Assembly: GCA_033239125.1 (NCBI GenBank)
Contig: BSWB01000005.1
Location: 146,502,494-146,566,493, forward strand
DNA from: Fagopyrum homotropicum
Taxonomy: Eukaryota; Streptophyta; Magnoliopsida; Caryophyllales; Polygonaceae
Direction: 5' to 3'
DNA length: 64,000 nucleotides
In this document: positions 11,120-24,500 of the stretch, in pieces
Position numbering within the stretch: position 1 is the first letter of the stretch
Layout of the letters: each line of letters begins with the position of its first letter
Notes under the pieces: model-generated
What the model saw: only the letters and a program-made list of their open reading frames with translations
Told to the model about the DNA's origin: nothing
Database searches by the model: none
Made by a program: the position numbers and the translations under genes

Positions 11120-12864
11120 TAGAAGGTAATTTTTCCTAATACATTGATAGGTAAACCAAATATTTACAATTTTACATAGAAGGTAAATTTACAAGAATGA
11201 TTTTGATGGGAGTCAAACTTTGGTGTTAGCATCTTCACTTGGCAAAAGAAGAAAGTGGTAAGTAGAAGTAGGTACAAGACATTGCATATGTCGTTGACTT
11301 TTACTCAATTATTGGACTCTTTGTAAAACTTTAGAGTTTTCATTTTCAACTCATCAAAAATTCACACTATTGTTATCATAGTCGGTGCACTTTAATATAT
11401 ATGAAAATGAAATAAAGTTTACGTGTCGTGTTCACATTCGTTTCGCCTACGTATCATCGTGCTGAGAATTACAACTACCAATATTTTAAAAAAATATTTT
11501 TTTAAAAAATTATTTAGATTTTATTTTACTTCCATAACTATTAAAATAAATAACTCTTATATAATTGGATACAAATTTTATACCTTGACAACTTTTATTT
11601 ATGAAATACGTTACTTCCATTTTAAACACAATTTGTATTTAAATTGTATTTTACTTTTATTGCAATATCATCCACTTTAAAAATATGAAAACAACTTCTA
11701 TAAATTATATTAAATCTTAATTATGTTGTAACTATAACATTTATTTAAATTAGATATTACATCTATAATTTATATATGTTTATTTATGAATAAAATCAAA
11801 ATCTATAAACTTTAAGTCTAAATTTTTTTAAAAATAAAATAAATTATTTATATTAAATTAACTCGTATAAGGTATGAAAAATAAACTATTTTGAGTAAAC
11901 AAGTTTACCTATACATATTTATTCTAAACTCAATCAATAACATAAGATTATTTCACCATAATAACGGAGTTTATGCCTTAGACTCGTGGTGTTGTGGTGA
12001 ATATGATAAGGAGCGCAATTAAACAAATAAGAAAACGACAAACAAATTTATAGTAGTTCACTCAATATTGACGAAATCTACTTGAGGATATTATATATAT
12101 CGAGGAGTTTAATATTACAAATGAAACAAATAATTCATAAACATGGATATGTTAATATATACAAAGTACCGAAACCCTAAATATAATAATTGACGACCGT
12201 ACCAAACAACAAAGGGTCAAACATATAACAAACTCACTAATCGGACAGCCAGACCCTTGTTTCGGATCCGGAAACGGCCCTGCCTCCGATTTTAAACAAA
12301 GATTCGTTCACCTCGACCTCTTGCCGAATCTACAAAGTGTGGCGGTAAATCAACTCATGGTTCGAACCTATGAACCTAAACTCTTAGGTACTACAATAAC
12401 GTTAACATGCAAGCAAATTCCTAAAGTGAAATTAGACAAGAAAAGAACAAAAATTAGGAACAAGTAAGAGTGTAAGAGTGATAAATATCCAAGCAAGTCG
12501 ATCCACGAATAAAAGGTTTAATCTTTCACCTCAAAAGTAATGAAAAAGCAAAAGATGAGACATTGGATACTTAAAGATAACAAATTTGAGGTTTAATCTT
12601 TCTTGTCCAATTCACAGAGAAAACTAAAGCTTCAATCTTTATTTTTTTGATTGACAAGATTCCCAAATTGTCCTTCAGCTATCAGAATTCTAACGTTTGT
12701 CTTCAGAATCCATAAAAAACACAAAAATTATTAAATTAAAAAGAAAATAAACTACGGGGTTGATGCCTTGTTTTGTCGTCTCTAAGTAACAACGTTATTA
12801 TAAGCAAATTAAGTATTTATTAATCTCCAAAGTATTTGGTTTTACGTAGATGCACAGAAATCAG

Positions 12865-12866
<2 letters not shown>
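11120..12866. other. AT-rich spacer
   Basis: No credible gene. The block at 12000-12400 is GC-richer and contains 'TTTATAGTAGTTCACTC' and other phrases resembling plant LTR sequence, but no paired LTR ends were found. Confidence 0.4.

Positions 12867-12939
<73 letters not shown>
12867..12939. repeat. (AT)n microsatellite, about 73 bp
   Basis: Uninterrupted AT run, similar in length to the one at 290-363. Confidence 0.95.
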
Positions 12940-12942
<3 letters not shown>

Positions 12943-13119
12943 ATATTCTTCATGTTTGAACACTTTTTGTCGTATGCTTTGTGTATTAGCAAGTTGAATT
13001 TGGGTAATTACATATTTATATTATTATCTTCGTAAGTACACTAATTAACAATAAATAATACTAAATTGGTAGTTTGAATGAGAAAGTCAAATTTTGGTAC
13101 ATCTTCCATTTTTCTAAAA

Positions 13120-13735
13120 TGAAAGATGTATTAACATGGCACCCATCTCTTGAAAAATTAGAAGATAAGGCATCGTCTCTCGATCTAGTGCGGAAGCTGA
13201 ATATCGATTTATGGTGACCACATGCTGCGAGATAATATGGCTACGCACTTTGCTAAATGATCTCCACGTCACTACCTCACAACCGCCCACTCTCTTTTGT
13301 GACAACAAGTCAGCCATCCACATCGCCTCTAATCCGGTATTCCACGAACGGACAAAGCACATTGAAATCGATTGTCATATCATTTGAGACAAGGTTCAAC
13401 AAGATCACATCCGCACATTACACATCCAAATCAAGGATCAACCTGCCGACCTATTTACCAAGCCTCTCAGCTCAACGGTCTTAAAAAAATCTTTTATCCA
13501 AGTTGAGTGTCATCAACATACACTCTACTTGAGAGGGAGTATTAACATACAAATCTCTTATATTTAGCTTTCCATATCTTCAAAGATAATATCACAATTA
13601 TCTTTTTATAATAGGAGAGTTTATATTCATAATACCAATCATATCCATGATTTACTCATAGTTGTTGATTTATTCAGTACACACAAATAATACAATTGAT
13701 TTTCTGCATTCAAATATATCTCTTACGTTATGTAT
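13120..13735 (+). mobile_element. Ty1/copia 3' end: RNase H remnant plus probable 3' LTR
   Basis: From about 13170 one frame encodes SRSSAEAEYRFM, LFCDNKSAIHIASNPVFHER, TKHIEIDCHII and ADLFTKPLS, the conserved copia RNase H order. There is an in-frame TGA after CHII (about 13386-13388), and the segment before SRSSAEAEY is frameshifted. A polypurine-like GAGAGGGAGT at 13531-13540 is followed by TATTAACATACAAATC, in the position of a 3' LTR start; the LTR probably runs to about 13735. Everything 5' of this is missing. Confidence 0.75.
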
Positions 13736-16151
13736 AGAATTATTAATTATTTAATTATATATTTTTAATCTTTAATTATAAACTAATTGTTTTCTACTGT
13801 GATGAAATATTTCACTATAAATTCTGACGTAGAATATTATGTAAAATTGAGAAGTATAAAACACGTAAAATTAGCCATTTTTTATTTGCTTGAAATGAGC
13901 TTTTTGTTATTTTATTGTGGATTAGATGTAATTAGGTAACCATGCAGGTATAGAAAGGTTACTTTTTCAGTTGTTTAGTGCTAATTAATCATAGTTGGTT
14001 TTAATTTACGTCCGTGAATTTGGGTGATTAGGATAAATCATTTTCCATAATCTTTGTTTTAAGATATGATCTCGTGGCCTCTCTTAATTTTATTTTATTT
14101 TACGTAAAAGAATTGAGGTGACCGGTGACCCTATGAGAGAGGTAGATCATGCAGCTAACAACCACATTATTAACAACTAAACTACGTAATTAAAAATGAA
14201 ACTTGTTTGTTACCCATTGATAATGGTTTTATAATAGAACTTCATTAGGCTTGTGTCTTGGTTTCAACCAAACGTGCGGCAAAATTCATGTTAAATCTTA
14301 TCCATCGAAATTTTACGCTTATGTTAATAATTTTCGTCTTGTGGAAATAAGAACCGCAAAATTGTGTCAAAACGGGGTACAATTTGGTGATTAAATAGCT
14401 TTTATTTTCATAAATTAGTTCGGTTTAGGTCTTTTTGGTTAGACGTGATTAAAGGGTGAAATTATACATAATTTCCATAATTTATACCGTAACCATCTAA
14501 AGAAGTATCCTATTTCATCCCTTTGCCCCGTTATTCGCCTCTAACCAAATCTAAAATCGATATTCGGATGATAAAATCAATTAAACAAAAAGTCATTAAT
14601 CTTTTTGCTAAAATGATTCATGATTTATGAGTTTTTTCATAAGAAAGACGACGAACAAGGAACTAGCATAAGAGCTAGAATGGAAACCATATACACAAAA
14701 GAAACTTTTTTATAGGAAACATCCGAAGATAAATTACCAAACTAAGTTTTGATGGATCAATGGTAAACTGACAATACATCTTTTGAATATATTACCACAA
14801 ACTAGAACTCGGATTATAATAAAAGTAGATAAAATATAAAGTACGACGACTTTTGAAGTTGAGGGTTACGGTCTCCTAAAATCCGTCTAAAAGAAGTAAA
14901 CAACTTGGCTACCAAAACATTGAACTTGAAGGTATGTAACATTAAAGTTGTAATTGCATTATATGTAAGTGAAGACCCCAACCATTGGGAAGTTGATATC
15001 ATGATCGGTGATATTTCACTTCAGTGTAGTTTAAATTATACATGTCTGTAAGTAAGTTAACAAGGTGATCAATTCTCTTGTTGCGTTTGGTCAATTAACT
15101 CTTGTATATGTGTTCCATCTGGGTGCCCGGAGGCTCATGTATCGAGGATGATGCTCAACGACCTCTAGTTCAAAGGACTACTCGGTCGGAGTAGGACGAC
15201 ACCCTCGTTTGTCGAGCATTAGCGGCCTCACAAGCCACATGATATGTTTGTTGCTCGGATCCATTGTTATGAGTAAACGATCATAGGGTGTGCATGGTGT
15301 ATATGGTGGTGTATGCATGATGTACCGGATTGATCAGAGTCGGCATAAAAAAGATCATGTGGGATGAGTTAAATAGGTGCGATTTATATCGACACTAAAA
15401 AACATATGAAATATGGTTAAAATTATTAATGTTGTGTATTTTTTTTCAAAAAATTATGCGTAAAAATGTCAATAAATGCTTTCAAAATGAAATAAAAAGG
15501 TTGAAAATCAAATAAAAATTTCCATTGCCATTTATATCGACACTAAAACCTTAATTGCAAATAAAAACTGCAAATAAAAACGATATATGGATCTTTTTAT
15601 TCGAAAATACTCACCCCTAAAAACCTTGTATAGAAAAAGACCCAACATCTAAAATATTACTCATTTTACAATCAATGTATAAATTACAAGATTCAAACTA
15701 TAATTATCACAATAATTATACTCCAAAGACCAAACCCTAATATCTTTTTTTTTTTTTCAGAATCATCATTATGAGTATGTAATTAAAATAACGTAAATTA
15801 ATCACGATATTATGACGTGGCATAATGGCCGTTTTGTATGGGATGAGATGTTGAGTAAATTGCAATGTTTTTGGACAGTCATTCTGAGTTCCAATAAATA
15901 ATAATTCTAATGGAAGTTCCAATAAATAAAATAATAATAAATATTTATAATCGTACCAATCTCAACATGAGCTGATCGAGTAAGAAGACCCAAATTGGCA
16001 CGTCGTCTTCTCATCCAGGTTTCGATCTCAGAGCTTACACTTTGGTAGAGACAACATTTCAAATCTTGTTTTTATCTTTATTTATTTTTATTTCTTATTA
16101 GTATACATTGAATGTCATATTTCGTGAATCGGCGAGGGGTCGACAGAAGCC
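13736..16151. other. AT-rich spacer
   Basis: No credible gene. The patch at 15110-15310 is GC-richer than its surroundings and codes nothing recognisable; it may be transposon relic. Confidence 0.4.
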
Positions 16152-16492
16152 GGGAGTGTTATACGAGCTAAATGAGTCAAGCATTGACATGCTCGAGTTT
16201 AAACTGAACCTAAATTATGTAAAGTTTTAAAATGTGTTTATATTTGGCTCGTTTAGAAAACAAACGAGATCAAGTTGAACTTTTGACGAGTTGGACTCAA
16301 GTAATTCGCCTAAAATAATGCTCATATAGTGTTATTTTAGCCGAACGGGTTGAGCATTGACATGCTCAAGCTCAACTCGTTTATAAATCAGAAGCTCGAG
16401 TCGAGCCTAAATTTTATACAAACTTTAAAATGTATTTATATTCGGATCGTTTAGAAAATGAGTTGAGCTTACACTTTGAGCATTGACAATAT
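16152..16492 (-). mobile_element. GCTCG-rich non-autonomous element, copy 2 (inverted, right end lost)
   Basis: It starts at about 16152 with GGGAGTGTTATACGAGC, the reverse complement of the family's right end, and continues with antisense modules (AACTCGTTTATAAATCAGAAG, CGAGTCGAGCCTAAATTTTAT). The far end fades out in AT-rich sequence near 16490. It is more diverged than the copy at 58169-58501. Confidence 0.6.
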
Positions 16493-17857
16493 TTTTAAAC
16501 TTATAAAATGGCTAATCACATATTGACATTACCCAAAACAATAATGAGTAATAAACTAATAATGACTTCATTTTTTCAAAATGAAGTCAAGATGGAAACG
16601 AAATCAAACAAAGATTAAAATAACACTATGGAACCAAAGGTTTTTTTTCCCATTCACTTCATTGTAGGATTCCAATAACACTATGAAATCCGTGAATAAA
16701 AGATTTGTGTTAAAAGAGAGGAGAGAAAGGAAGATTCAATTTCAAATAATAAAGAATATGATAGTATTTTATCAAAGTACGATACAGAGGAACTGTATAG
16801 TGGAGTCGTGTGTATACGAACGTACATGCATGTTAAGATTAAGCTCAATACATAAATTCACGAGGTTTCATCTTAAAATTAATTGACAATAAGATGATTT
16901 CACGAGGTTTCATTTTAAAACTAATTAACAATAAGATGAGTAACTCACCCACCTTTTATGTTTTTGGAAAGTTCACAACTTTCAATGTGGGCTTCACACT
17001 TGCACACGGGTTAGGATCGCGAGCTGAATTGAGGATGATTGCTTTGATACCATGTCAAAGTCCAATACAAACGAACCGTAAAGTGGTGTTGTGTGCATAT
17101 GGGCGCACGTACGCGTCCAAGTCCAACACATAAACCCACTACTATACTTAAAATTAAAATTCATCTCAATTCATTTTCAAACTATATATCCAAATGGAAT
17201 TTCTTTTGGGTTTTTAAACTGAAATTAGGGTGAATGATTTTCAATAATTCTTATGGATGAAAACATTAAGTGTCCGTTTGGTTGGAGCGGTGGAATGAAA
17301 ACGGGATGGAATCGGATAAGGGTAAGGAAAGGAATTGGTAATGATGGAATTACTTTCTTGTGCTAAAAACCATCTAACTAAACATATTTTTTTATTGATT
17401 CGGAATCGAAATGATTAGCGATCAAAAACATTGATAGTAGAGAAGGGCGACTCTAACGAGTTTATAGGTCATTAACGTCTTTAAATTCAATAATTTTAAG
17501 GTATTAATTTATATAAAAATTGATAGTCGAAATAGATAACTTACATATGCCAATTGGAAGTTGGCTTTACCCACAAGCTGAAAATGTATGGTACACCCAA
17601 ACCCATTTTAGCATGTATTTTATAAGCAAGGATCGACTTGATTGGTAGTAATTTGAGTTTTTAAGTTCTATTTTGATCTTAATTTATGTATGTTAGGTGA
17701 TCAATTTTAAATGAAAATTTTAACATTAATCGATTTGAATTCAAATCAAACAACTCAAGATGCAAAACCAATTATATTAAATTTTAACATTATTTTAATG
17801 TGGACTTGTTTGCTATGGTTCAACTTTTTAGTTTTGACAAAATTCAAAACCGAGATT
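16493..17857. other. Spacer with a partial MITE-like end
   Basis: At 17272-17330 a segment beginning GTGTCCGTTTGGTTGGAG resembles Tourist-like MITE ends, but no matching inverted end was found. An 18-bp direct repeat, TTCACGAGGTTTCATCTT versus TTCACGAGGTTTCATTTT, occurs at about 16857 and 16899. No gene seen. Confidence 0.4.
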
Positions 17858-18127
17858 GCTATTCGTACCACCTGAAACATGCTATTCATGTCCGACTACG
17901 CATACGCAATGCGTAGCCGTAGCAACAAGCTCATTTCGTTCAAAAATAAAGGAAAATGGCTATGCTTCCGTAAAGCGTAGTCGTAGTCATACTACGCATA
18001 CGCCATGCGTAGTCGTAGAGCGTATGTGTAGTAGTCCGTAACATACATTTGGTTCGAAAAATTAAGAAAAACTTACGCGTAGGCGTAAAACGAATACATA
18101 TAGCATGACTAAGGTGGTACGAATAGC
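17858..18127. mobile_element. Fold-back element with CGTAG-rich core, 270 bp
   Basis: A perfect 16-bp terminal inverted repeat, GCTATTCGTACCACCT, lies at 17858-17873 and (inverted) 18112-18127. It extends imperfectly inward (ATGCTAT near 17878 against the inverse near 18099). The core is unusually dense in CTACGCATACGC / GCGTAGTCGTAG motifs that pair with each other. No clear target-site duplication. The superfamily is undetermined. Confidence 0.65.
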
Positions 18128-18514
18128 AGGAACCATTGAAAACCAAATTTTGAAAGAAAAAAAATATGTTTTCATTGCTCAATGTATTTGTTTAAAGTTA
18201 AATGAATGAAATTATTATATCTTATTATTTGAAGCTGTTATTTTAAAAGGAAATTTATTTCAAAAAATAACTTCATGCTTGTTTGAGGTTGGTCTTTTTT
18301 TAGGCCCATAAAATGTTAATGGGCTCAAATGGGCTACAATTAGGCCCAACTTATTTTTAGTTGTGTTAAAAGCCCATCTGTAAAATTTTATGTCATGGCT
18401 ATAGGTCGAACCGGGCCTTTGAATTGACCACGAAGCCCACTCAATATGAAAATCAAATGAATTTTATAATTGTAATTTGGTGTAAGAAGAAAAATAAAAT
18501 AAGATGAATCATCC

Positions 18515-18738
18515 TTTTTTTTTTTTTTTTTTTTTGAAGAGTTAATTAGAACACCCGGTTCGATCGGCTTAGCCGATCTACGTTCGGATCGGGTACTAAA
18601 TCGTGGCCCATTGCTGGGGAATACCCTCCCAATATCAGTTTTTCCATACATGCTGCCGGCAGGATTCGAACTCGAATCTCGAGGCTAACCATTTAAGGAG
18701 TCTAGCACCACATCCCACTAGACCAACTGAGTATTGGT
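18515..18738 (-). mobile_element. tRNA-derived SINE, copy 2 (full length, 224 bp)
   Basis: On the minus strand it begins at 18738 with ACCAATACTCAGTTGG. The A-box region is CTCAGTTGGTCTAGTGG (about 18713-18730) and the B box GAGTTCGAATCC (about 18662-18673). A stem-loop-forming segment follows at 18554-18594, then a 21-nt poly(A) tail (plus-strand T run, 18515-18535). It is flanked by a perfect 11-bp duplication, ATGAATCATCC, at 18504-18514 and 18739-18749. These are the marks of LINE-assisted, target-primed insertion of a pol III-transcribed element. Not a functional tRNA gene. Confidence 0.88.
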
Positions 18739-18749
18739 ATGAATCATCC

Positions 18750-20480
18750 TTTTGCTATTGGTGGACGTGCATTTGGTATATTTCGAGGGACCATAAGGCC
18801 TCGAAATATACCCATTGAAAAAGACTATGAAAAAGCTAGAATTGGGAGTAATATCGAATTAAAAGAGATAATTCTATAATTATTATCTTGATTAAGTATA
18901 TTTAAAAACCTCAATAGAAATTTTACCTTGATATTTTAGATATATATTTTTTACCTTAGTTGGTTTCACCTGGTTTCACCCGGTTGCTCTACGACACTTT
19001 TAGGAAAGTGACGACGTAGCAGACAAATTTGCGATGCTTGATCATGACAACCTAAGAGGCTGCAACCAATGCGATAATTCCTGTCAAGTTAAAATTTTTA
19101 TCCGCAAATATGTTATATGTCCATTCGGTGCTTCTGCTTTGAAAACGAAAAAGAAAAGTTATAATTCTCTAGAGTTTTTCTATAATTCTCATAATCTACT
19201 AGCATGTGGTTTAAAAATACTATAATTTATTACAATTATCATCCATATAAGCCCCGTAGACCCATAAATCATCATCGCTGAACTCAACCATAGGGTGGTC
19301 CGCTCATACAAAGTGACCTGACCTACTTACCTTTTGTATCAATTTTGTTTAATAACATCGACTACATTTTTAAAAAACTTCATTACATAAATAAAAAAAC
19401 TATGATATATCTTTGTCAAGATTATTATTTTGGATCAATTAGTCAAATATCCTAATATTTGAGATAATCAAGCATCTTATAATATGCATCTTCTACTAGA
19501 TATTAAACTTTTTTACATAAAATATAACGAATTTATTAAAAACCAAATAGTTTAATTATTTAGTATGATACTCGTTTTAGAAAGTGATGCGTTGAATACG
19601 ACAAAGATAAATTGTCGTATTTAATTTTAAGAATCAAGTACAAAAATATCCGACAAACACTAAAAGATCATAATATCATAACATCGTTAAAATAACGGCA
19701 CATACTTATAAAATCATATCTTTAACAAACGGTATTGGATTCGAGTCTTTAAAACAAAACCCTACTTAAAATAACGATAACGCTTTATCTGCTTCGCCAA
19801 CCCGTTTGTCACAAACTTATCAAATATTAATTTATCTTTTAATATTTACATATTTATAATGAAGATCTTTGAGGTTAAATGTTCATGAATATCGTGATAA
19901 GGCAAATCATAAAATTAGGCAACATTTTTATCATGCATCGTTCACAAGATAATGCACCGAAGCTTGAGGCATAATCTTGGAATGAGTAAAAAAGTAATGA
20001 GTATCCCACAGCCCACATTCACAGCCTCACTTTGGATCTGACCCACAGAGTTTTTAAAGATTGAATTTTTAATGAAATACAAAAAAAAAAAAGAAAAAGT
20101 GAAAAGTCGAGTTTAACCCTGGACAGTCGCCACGTTACAAATACACAAAGAGAATTTATAGGTAGACTACACATAGAGGTTTTCATCTACCATCTTCAAA
20201 TTAGGTTTCTTTTGTTATTTTAACATATTTTTGGTTGCCCCTTTCTCTTTCTCCCTTTTCACAATCTCTGTGTATTTTCGGACCCAGAACATGTCCATTT
20301 ACACAACACCCACAAAACCTAATCTAAAACTCTCGAATCCGAGGCCTCTATTTTGATTTTTGGTTTATATATTTTTTGGGTCTAACAAGTTTTTTATTTT
20401 GTTATCAACACTCGTTAAGGGCTAGCAGTGTTACAGATACATTACAGGTCTGTAGAAGAGGAAAAATAGTGAGATTCCGA
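18750..20480. other. Spacer and distal promoter of SUVR5
   Basis: AT-rich, no credible coding frame. The last 300 bp (CT-rich at 20236-20270) probably include the core promoter or leader of SUVR5, but no TATA box could be fixed. Confidence 0.4.
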
Positions 20481-20491
20481 ACCAACAACAA

Positions 20492-20502
20492 TGGGGAAAA
20501 GG
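20492..20502 (+). promoter_or_regulatory. uORF start at the 5'-UTR exon junction of SUVR5
   Basis: ATGGGGAAAAG followed at once by a GT donor (GTACATTAC). The next likely 5'-UTR exon starts at one of two nearby AGs (after 21541 or after 21548). Joined to either, the upstream ATG gives only 5 or 7 codons before a stop, so it would be a minimal uORF spanning the junction. The non-coding first exon is inferred from the donor and from the long gap to the main ATG. Confidence 0.4.
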
Positions 20503-21577
20503 TACATTACAGTAATTTTTATTTTTTGATTTTGTAATTTGATTTAGATGAAAACCCAGTTCCTGATTTTGTGTTCTTTCTTGTACATTTTTTTAGGGTT
20601 ACAAGTTTTGGGGTAGGTTGCATGTGTATTCTTTCTTCTTCCTGATGGACCCACCATATACCCACCTCTACCATTTTATCCTTTGAACTCGTTTGGTTTC
20701 TGGGTATGAATTGAAAGCTTCCATGGATGGGATTTCTCGAAATGCCCCAAAGATCTAATTTATTGTCAACCCATTTGACCAGAAATTACTTAATTCTAGG
20801 GTTTTTATAATCTTTGCCATATTTGTGAATATTCTAGGTTAGGGACTAGTTAGGGTTTATTCAGATGGTTACTTGTCTATTTTTTAAGATTTGTGTATGT
20901 ATGTAATTTGGTTGGTGGGGTTGCAAGTATTTTGTTAGGCTCATCTATTTGGTTGGACTAGATTGTTATTTATTTAGATTTGGTACCTAAAATCTCCCAT
21001 TTCATGTAATCAGAAAACAAATTTGTTTCCTGCAATTGTTGGAAGATCAAATCATGAGTATGAATATTTGAGAGTAAGTAAGTTAACTTGTGATTTAAAA
21101 ATGTTTAGATGATTGAGAAGTAAGGGACACTTACTCTTTTTAGCATTTCAAGTTTTAGGCTGTATTGGTGATTAGCTATCTGTATTTGGCAAATGTAATG
21201 TTCTCTTATTTTGCACACTATCAATAGAATGGAGTATATGATATGTTTGCTGGGTAATGTACAAAACTATACTACTTTTGCTCCTATGTTCCAATTTCCG
21301 AGTTGTTGTACAAAAAAGAGCAGAATATAAGGTATGGCATGGTGCTGTTTTCCCTTATGATGGGCTTAGTTCTTCAATTAGACACGGTGAGCTGTAATTT
21401 AGTATCAGTGAATACTGGTTCTTATAGATTCTGTGAACGCAGATCTTTTTGTCTTTTGAAATTGTAAACAAGCTCCGTTCATAATTTTGTATATTTTGTT
21501 TATCTGGCTTGCTTATTGTTGTGTTTCCTGTTCATGAATCAGGTTTTAGGTGGGCGCCTTAATTGTCTTGTTTGTGA

Positions 21578-24500
21578 ATGGAAGTGCTTTCTTGTTCTAG
21601 TCTGGGGCATTTTGAAGAGCCTGGTGCCCTTCAAACCAAATCCGCAATGGATGTTGACTATAATAGTCCTATAGATGATCGTGCATTCAATGTCAATGGC
21701 CAAAAGTACGGAGATGATGTAGAAGAAATTCCTGGAGCCGAGAATGATGAAGCTTCTAATGTGTTTGAGCATCCTCATGTGACTGTCAATGTGATTGAGA
21801 ATGAACTATCCTGTGAGAACAATATTGAGGAGTCATCACTTTTGGGATCTAAGCTCTATGAAAAGGACGATGCAGTCGCTTTATGGGCGAAGGTATGCCG
21901 TTCTGGTCATGTTTTAGCATTATTAGTATAAATATTAATCCTAATACCTTATTTGTCATGCTTCAGCATTATCAAAATAAAGATAATCACTTATTTGCTT
22001 GTATTAGGAAATGATTATTGTTATTGGATATTAGAATTAAAAGCTTTTAATGATCAAATTATTACATTCTTATCCCTCTACAGTATACACAGCTTCTTTT
22101 AATTTCTTTTGTTATGCTGATCCCCTTCTCTGCTTTGCTTGTAGCAGTGGAGAGGTAAATGGCAAGCAGGCGTTAAATGCGAGAGAACTGATTGGCCTCT
22201 AGATGCCGTGAAAGCCAAGCCAACTCATAATAAGAAGAACTACATTTTGATGTTTTTCCCACATCCAAAAAACTATTCTTGGGTAGATACATCCCTTGTC
22301 TGTCCCATTCATGAACTACCAGAGCCAATCATGCACAGCTCTCGTGATTTTGGTGTTCAACTGGTGAAAGATTTGACCGTTGCACGTCGGTTTATAATGC
22401 AAAAGCTAGCAGTATGCATTCTAAATATCGTAGACCAATTACATTTTCAGGTAATCCTTTTTGTCTGAAATTTTCTTTACTTAGTGTCAGTTTCAATAGG
22501 TCTCTTTCTTTCACATGCCGTTTCTTTCCTCCCCCTTCTACCTTCTTTAATGCCTCCCCTTATGGATTATCAACTTACACTTTTGGTAGGCTCTTGTGGA
22601 GACTGCAACGAATATTAATGCATGGAAAGAGTTTGCCATGGTGGCTCCTCGTTGTAAAGGCTATCCTGATCTTGGACAGATGCTTGTGAAGCTCCAAAAG
22701 GTAAACGAATTTTTTTGTTTCTTACTTTTAGTTATTTAATCTTGTTAAAAGTATGTGTAATGATCGATCCATCATAAACATTATCTTCTCAATAAACCCA
22801 TGTCTATAGAGATACCTATTCTATCGAAGTTTAATGCTCTTGATCTTTCCCACAGATGATCTTGGAGCAGTACATAGATATTAATTGGATTCAACATTCT
22901 CTCAGTTCTTGGGTAAGCCGATGTCGGAAAGCTACTACGGCTGAATCTGTCGAACATCTGAGAGAGGTACTACTACACTTTGTTTGTTGATAAATGGACT
23001 GCAATGAATCATTATTTCCTCTTGTTATTGTATCGTCTAGCTACTGTACCCTATTTTATGTTGTGGTTTTTTCTGTTCAGGAATTGGTTAATAGTATTCT
23101 GTGGAAGGAAATCAATGCTGTACAAGGTGTCCAAGATTCCCAAAAACTTGCATCCGAATGGAAAATGTGGAAACATGAAGTCATTAAACTGTTCTCAACA
23201 TCACCTCCGATCTCAAGTATTGGAGAAGTAGATAATCTTGACAAAAATGTCATCATAGATCAGCGAGGGAGTGATAGTTCATTTCCATTGAGTCCTCCGT
23301 TAGGACGGAAAAGACCTAAGCTTGAAGTCCGTCGTGCAGAGCCACATAATTCACAAGTGGAAGAAAAGGACCCACATGAAAATAGTATTGTGGTGTTTGA
23401 TTCTGATGTTTTGGTGGGACCCAACAGTGATTGGCAGGATGAGAACAACGATTCTGTTCATAGTGAAGGTGTTAAACTGAAATCTGTGAATGGATTGTCT
23501 GAGATGACGGCCTTGAGTACTGAAACCAAGGGCCGTAAATGTCACGCTTTTATTGAATCAAAGGGAAGACAATGCGTAAGGTGGGCCAATGAAGGCGATG
23601 ATTATTGTTGTGTTCATTTAGCTGCTCGGTTTACTGGCAGCACTGTCAGAGGATCTGTCCAACCAGCTACCGATTCACCAATATGTGGAGGTACCACTAC
23701 TCTGGGCAGCAGATGCAAACACCGGGCTCTGCCCGGATCCACGTTTTGTAAAAAACATGGACCCCGAGATGGTTTTAACGAGAGCCCATACACACATCGT
23801 CTCAAGAGAAAGCATGAAGAGCTTATAAATAATTCAAATACATACACTACAGATATGATCTTAAGGGGCACCGAAGATGATCAGCCTCTTGAAGTTGAAC
23901 CAATTTCAATGAGGATTGTAGCTCATAATGCAGTAAACAACTTTGCACAGGCACCCGTGCATTTCAAGGAAGATCACAAACATGCGGAGAAGCCATGCTG
24001 CATAGGGTTGGGTTTTCATGACAGTATACCTCAATGTCTAGAAAGTCCAAAAAGACACTCGTTGTACTGTGAGAATCATATACCGAGCTGGCTTAAACGT
24101 GCTAGAAATGGTAAGAGCAGAATAATATCAAAAGAAGTATTCATGGATCTTTTGAGGGGCTGTTCGTTGCATGATCAGAAAGTGCAATTGCATCAAGCAT
24201 GTGAGCTTTTCTACAAGCTCTTTAAAAGCATGCTATCCATCAGGAATCAAGTGCCTCTTGGAATTCAGTTCCAGTGGGCACTGTCTGAAGCTTCTAAGGA
24301 TCCTCAAGTTGCGACATTCTTAATGAAACTGGTTTTGAGTGAAAAGGGAAGAATTCAGAGGATTTGGGGTTTTGGTTCCGACAAAGATAACCAAGTTCCG
24401 GCTGCTGCAGCTGAAACGTCTACAATGCCCGGTGGAGAAGATAGTGACATTGAAGGAAGCTTTGAGGGTAGGTTTGGCTCCGAGGAGCCTGCTGATGATC

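Noticed and set aside
18600..18740. Possible tRNA gene
   Set aside because: A- and B-box-like motifs exist, but no cloverleaf with acceptor stem fits. The flanking duplication, poly(A) tail and extra copies show it is a SINE.
22994..23080. N-terminal extension of the large SUVR5 exon frame
   Set aside because: These bases are intron: a donor at 22967 and an acceptor AG at 23079-23080 join conserved exons in frame.
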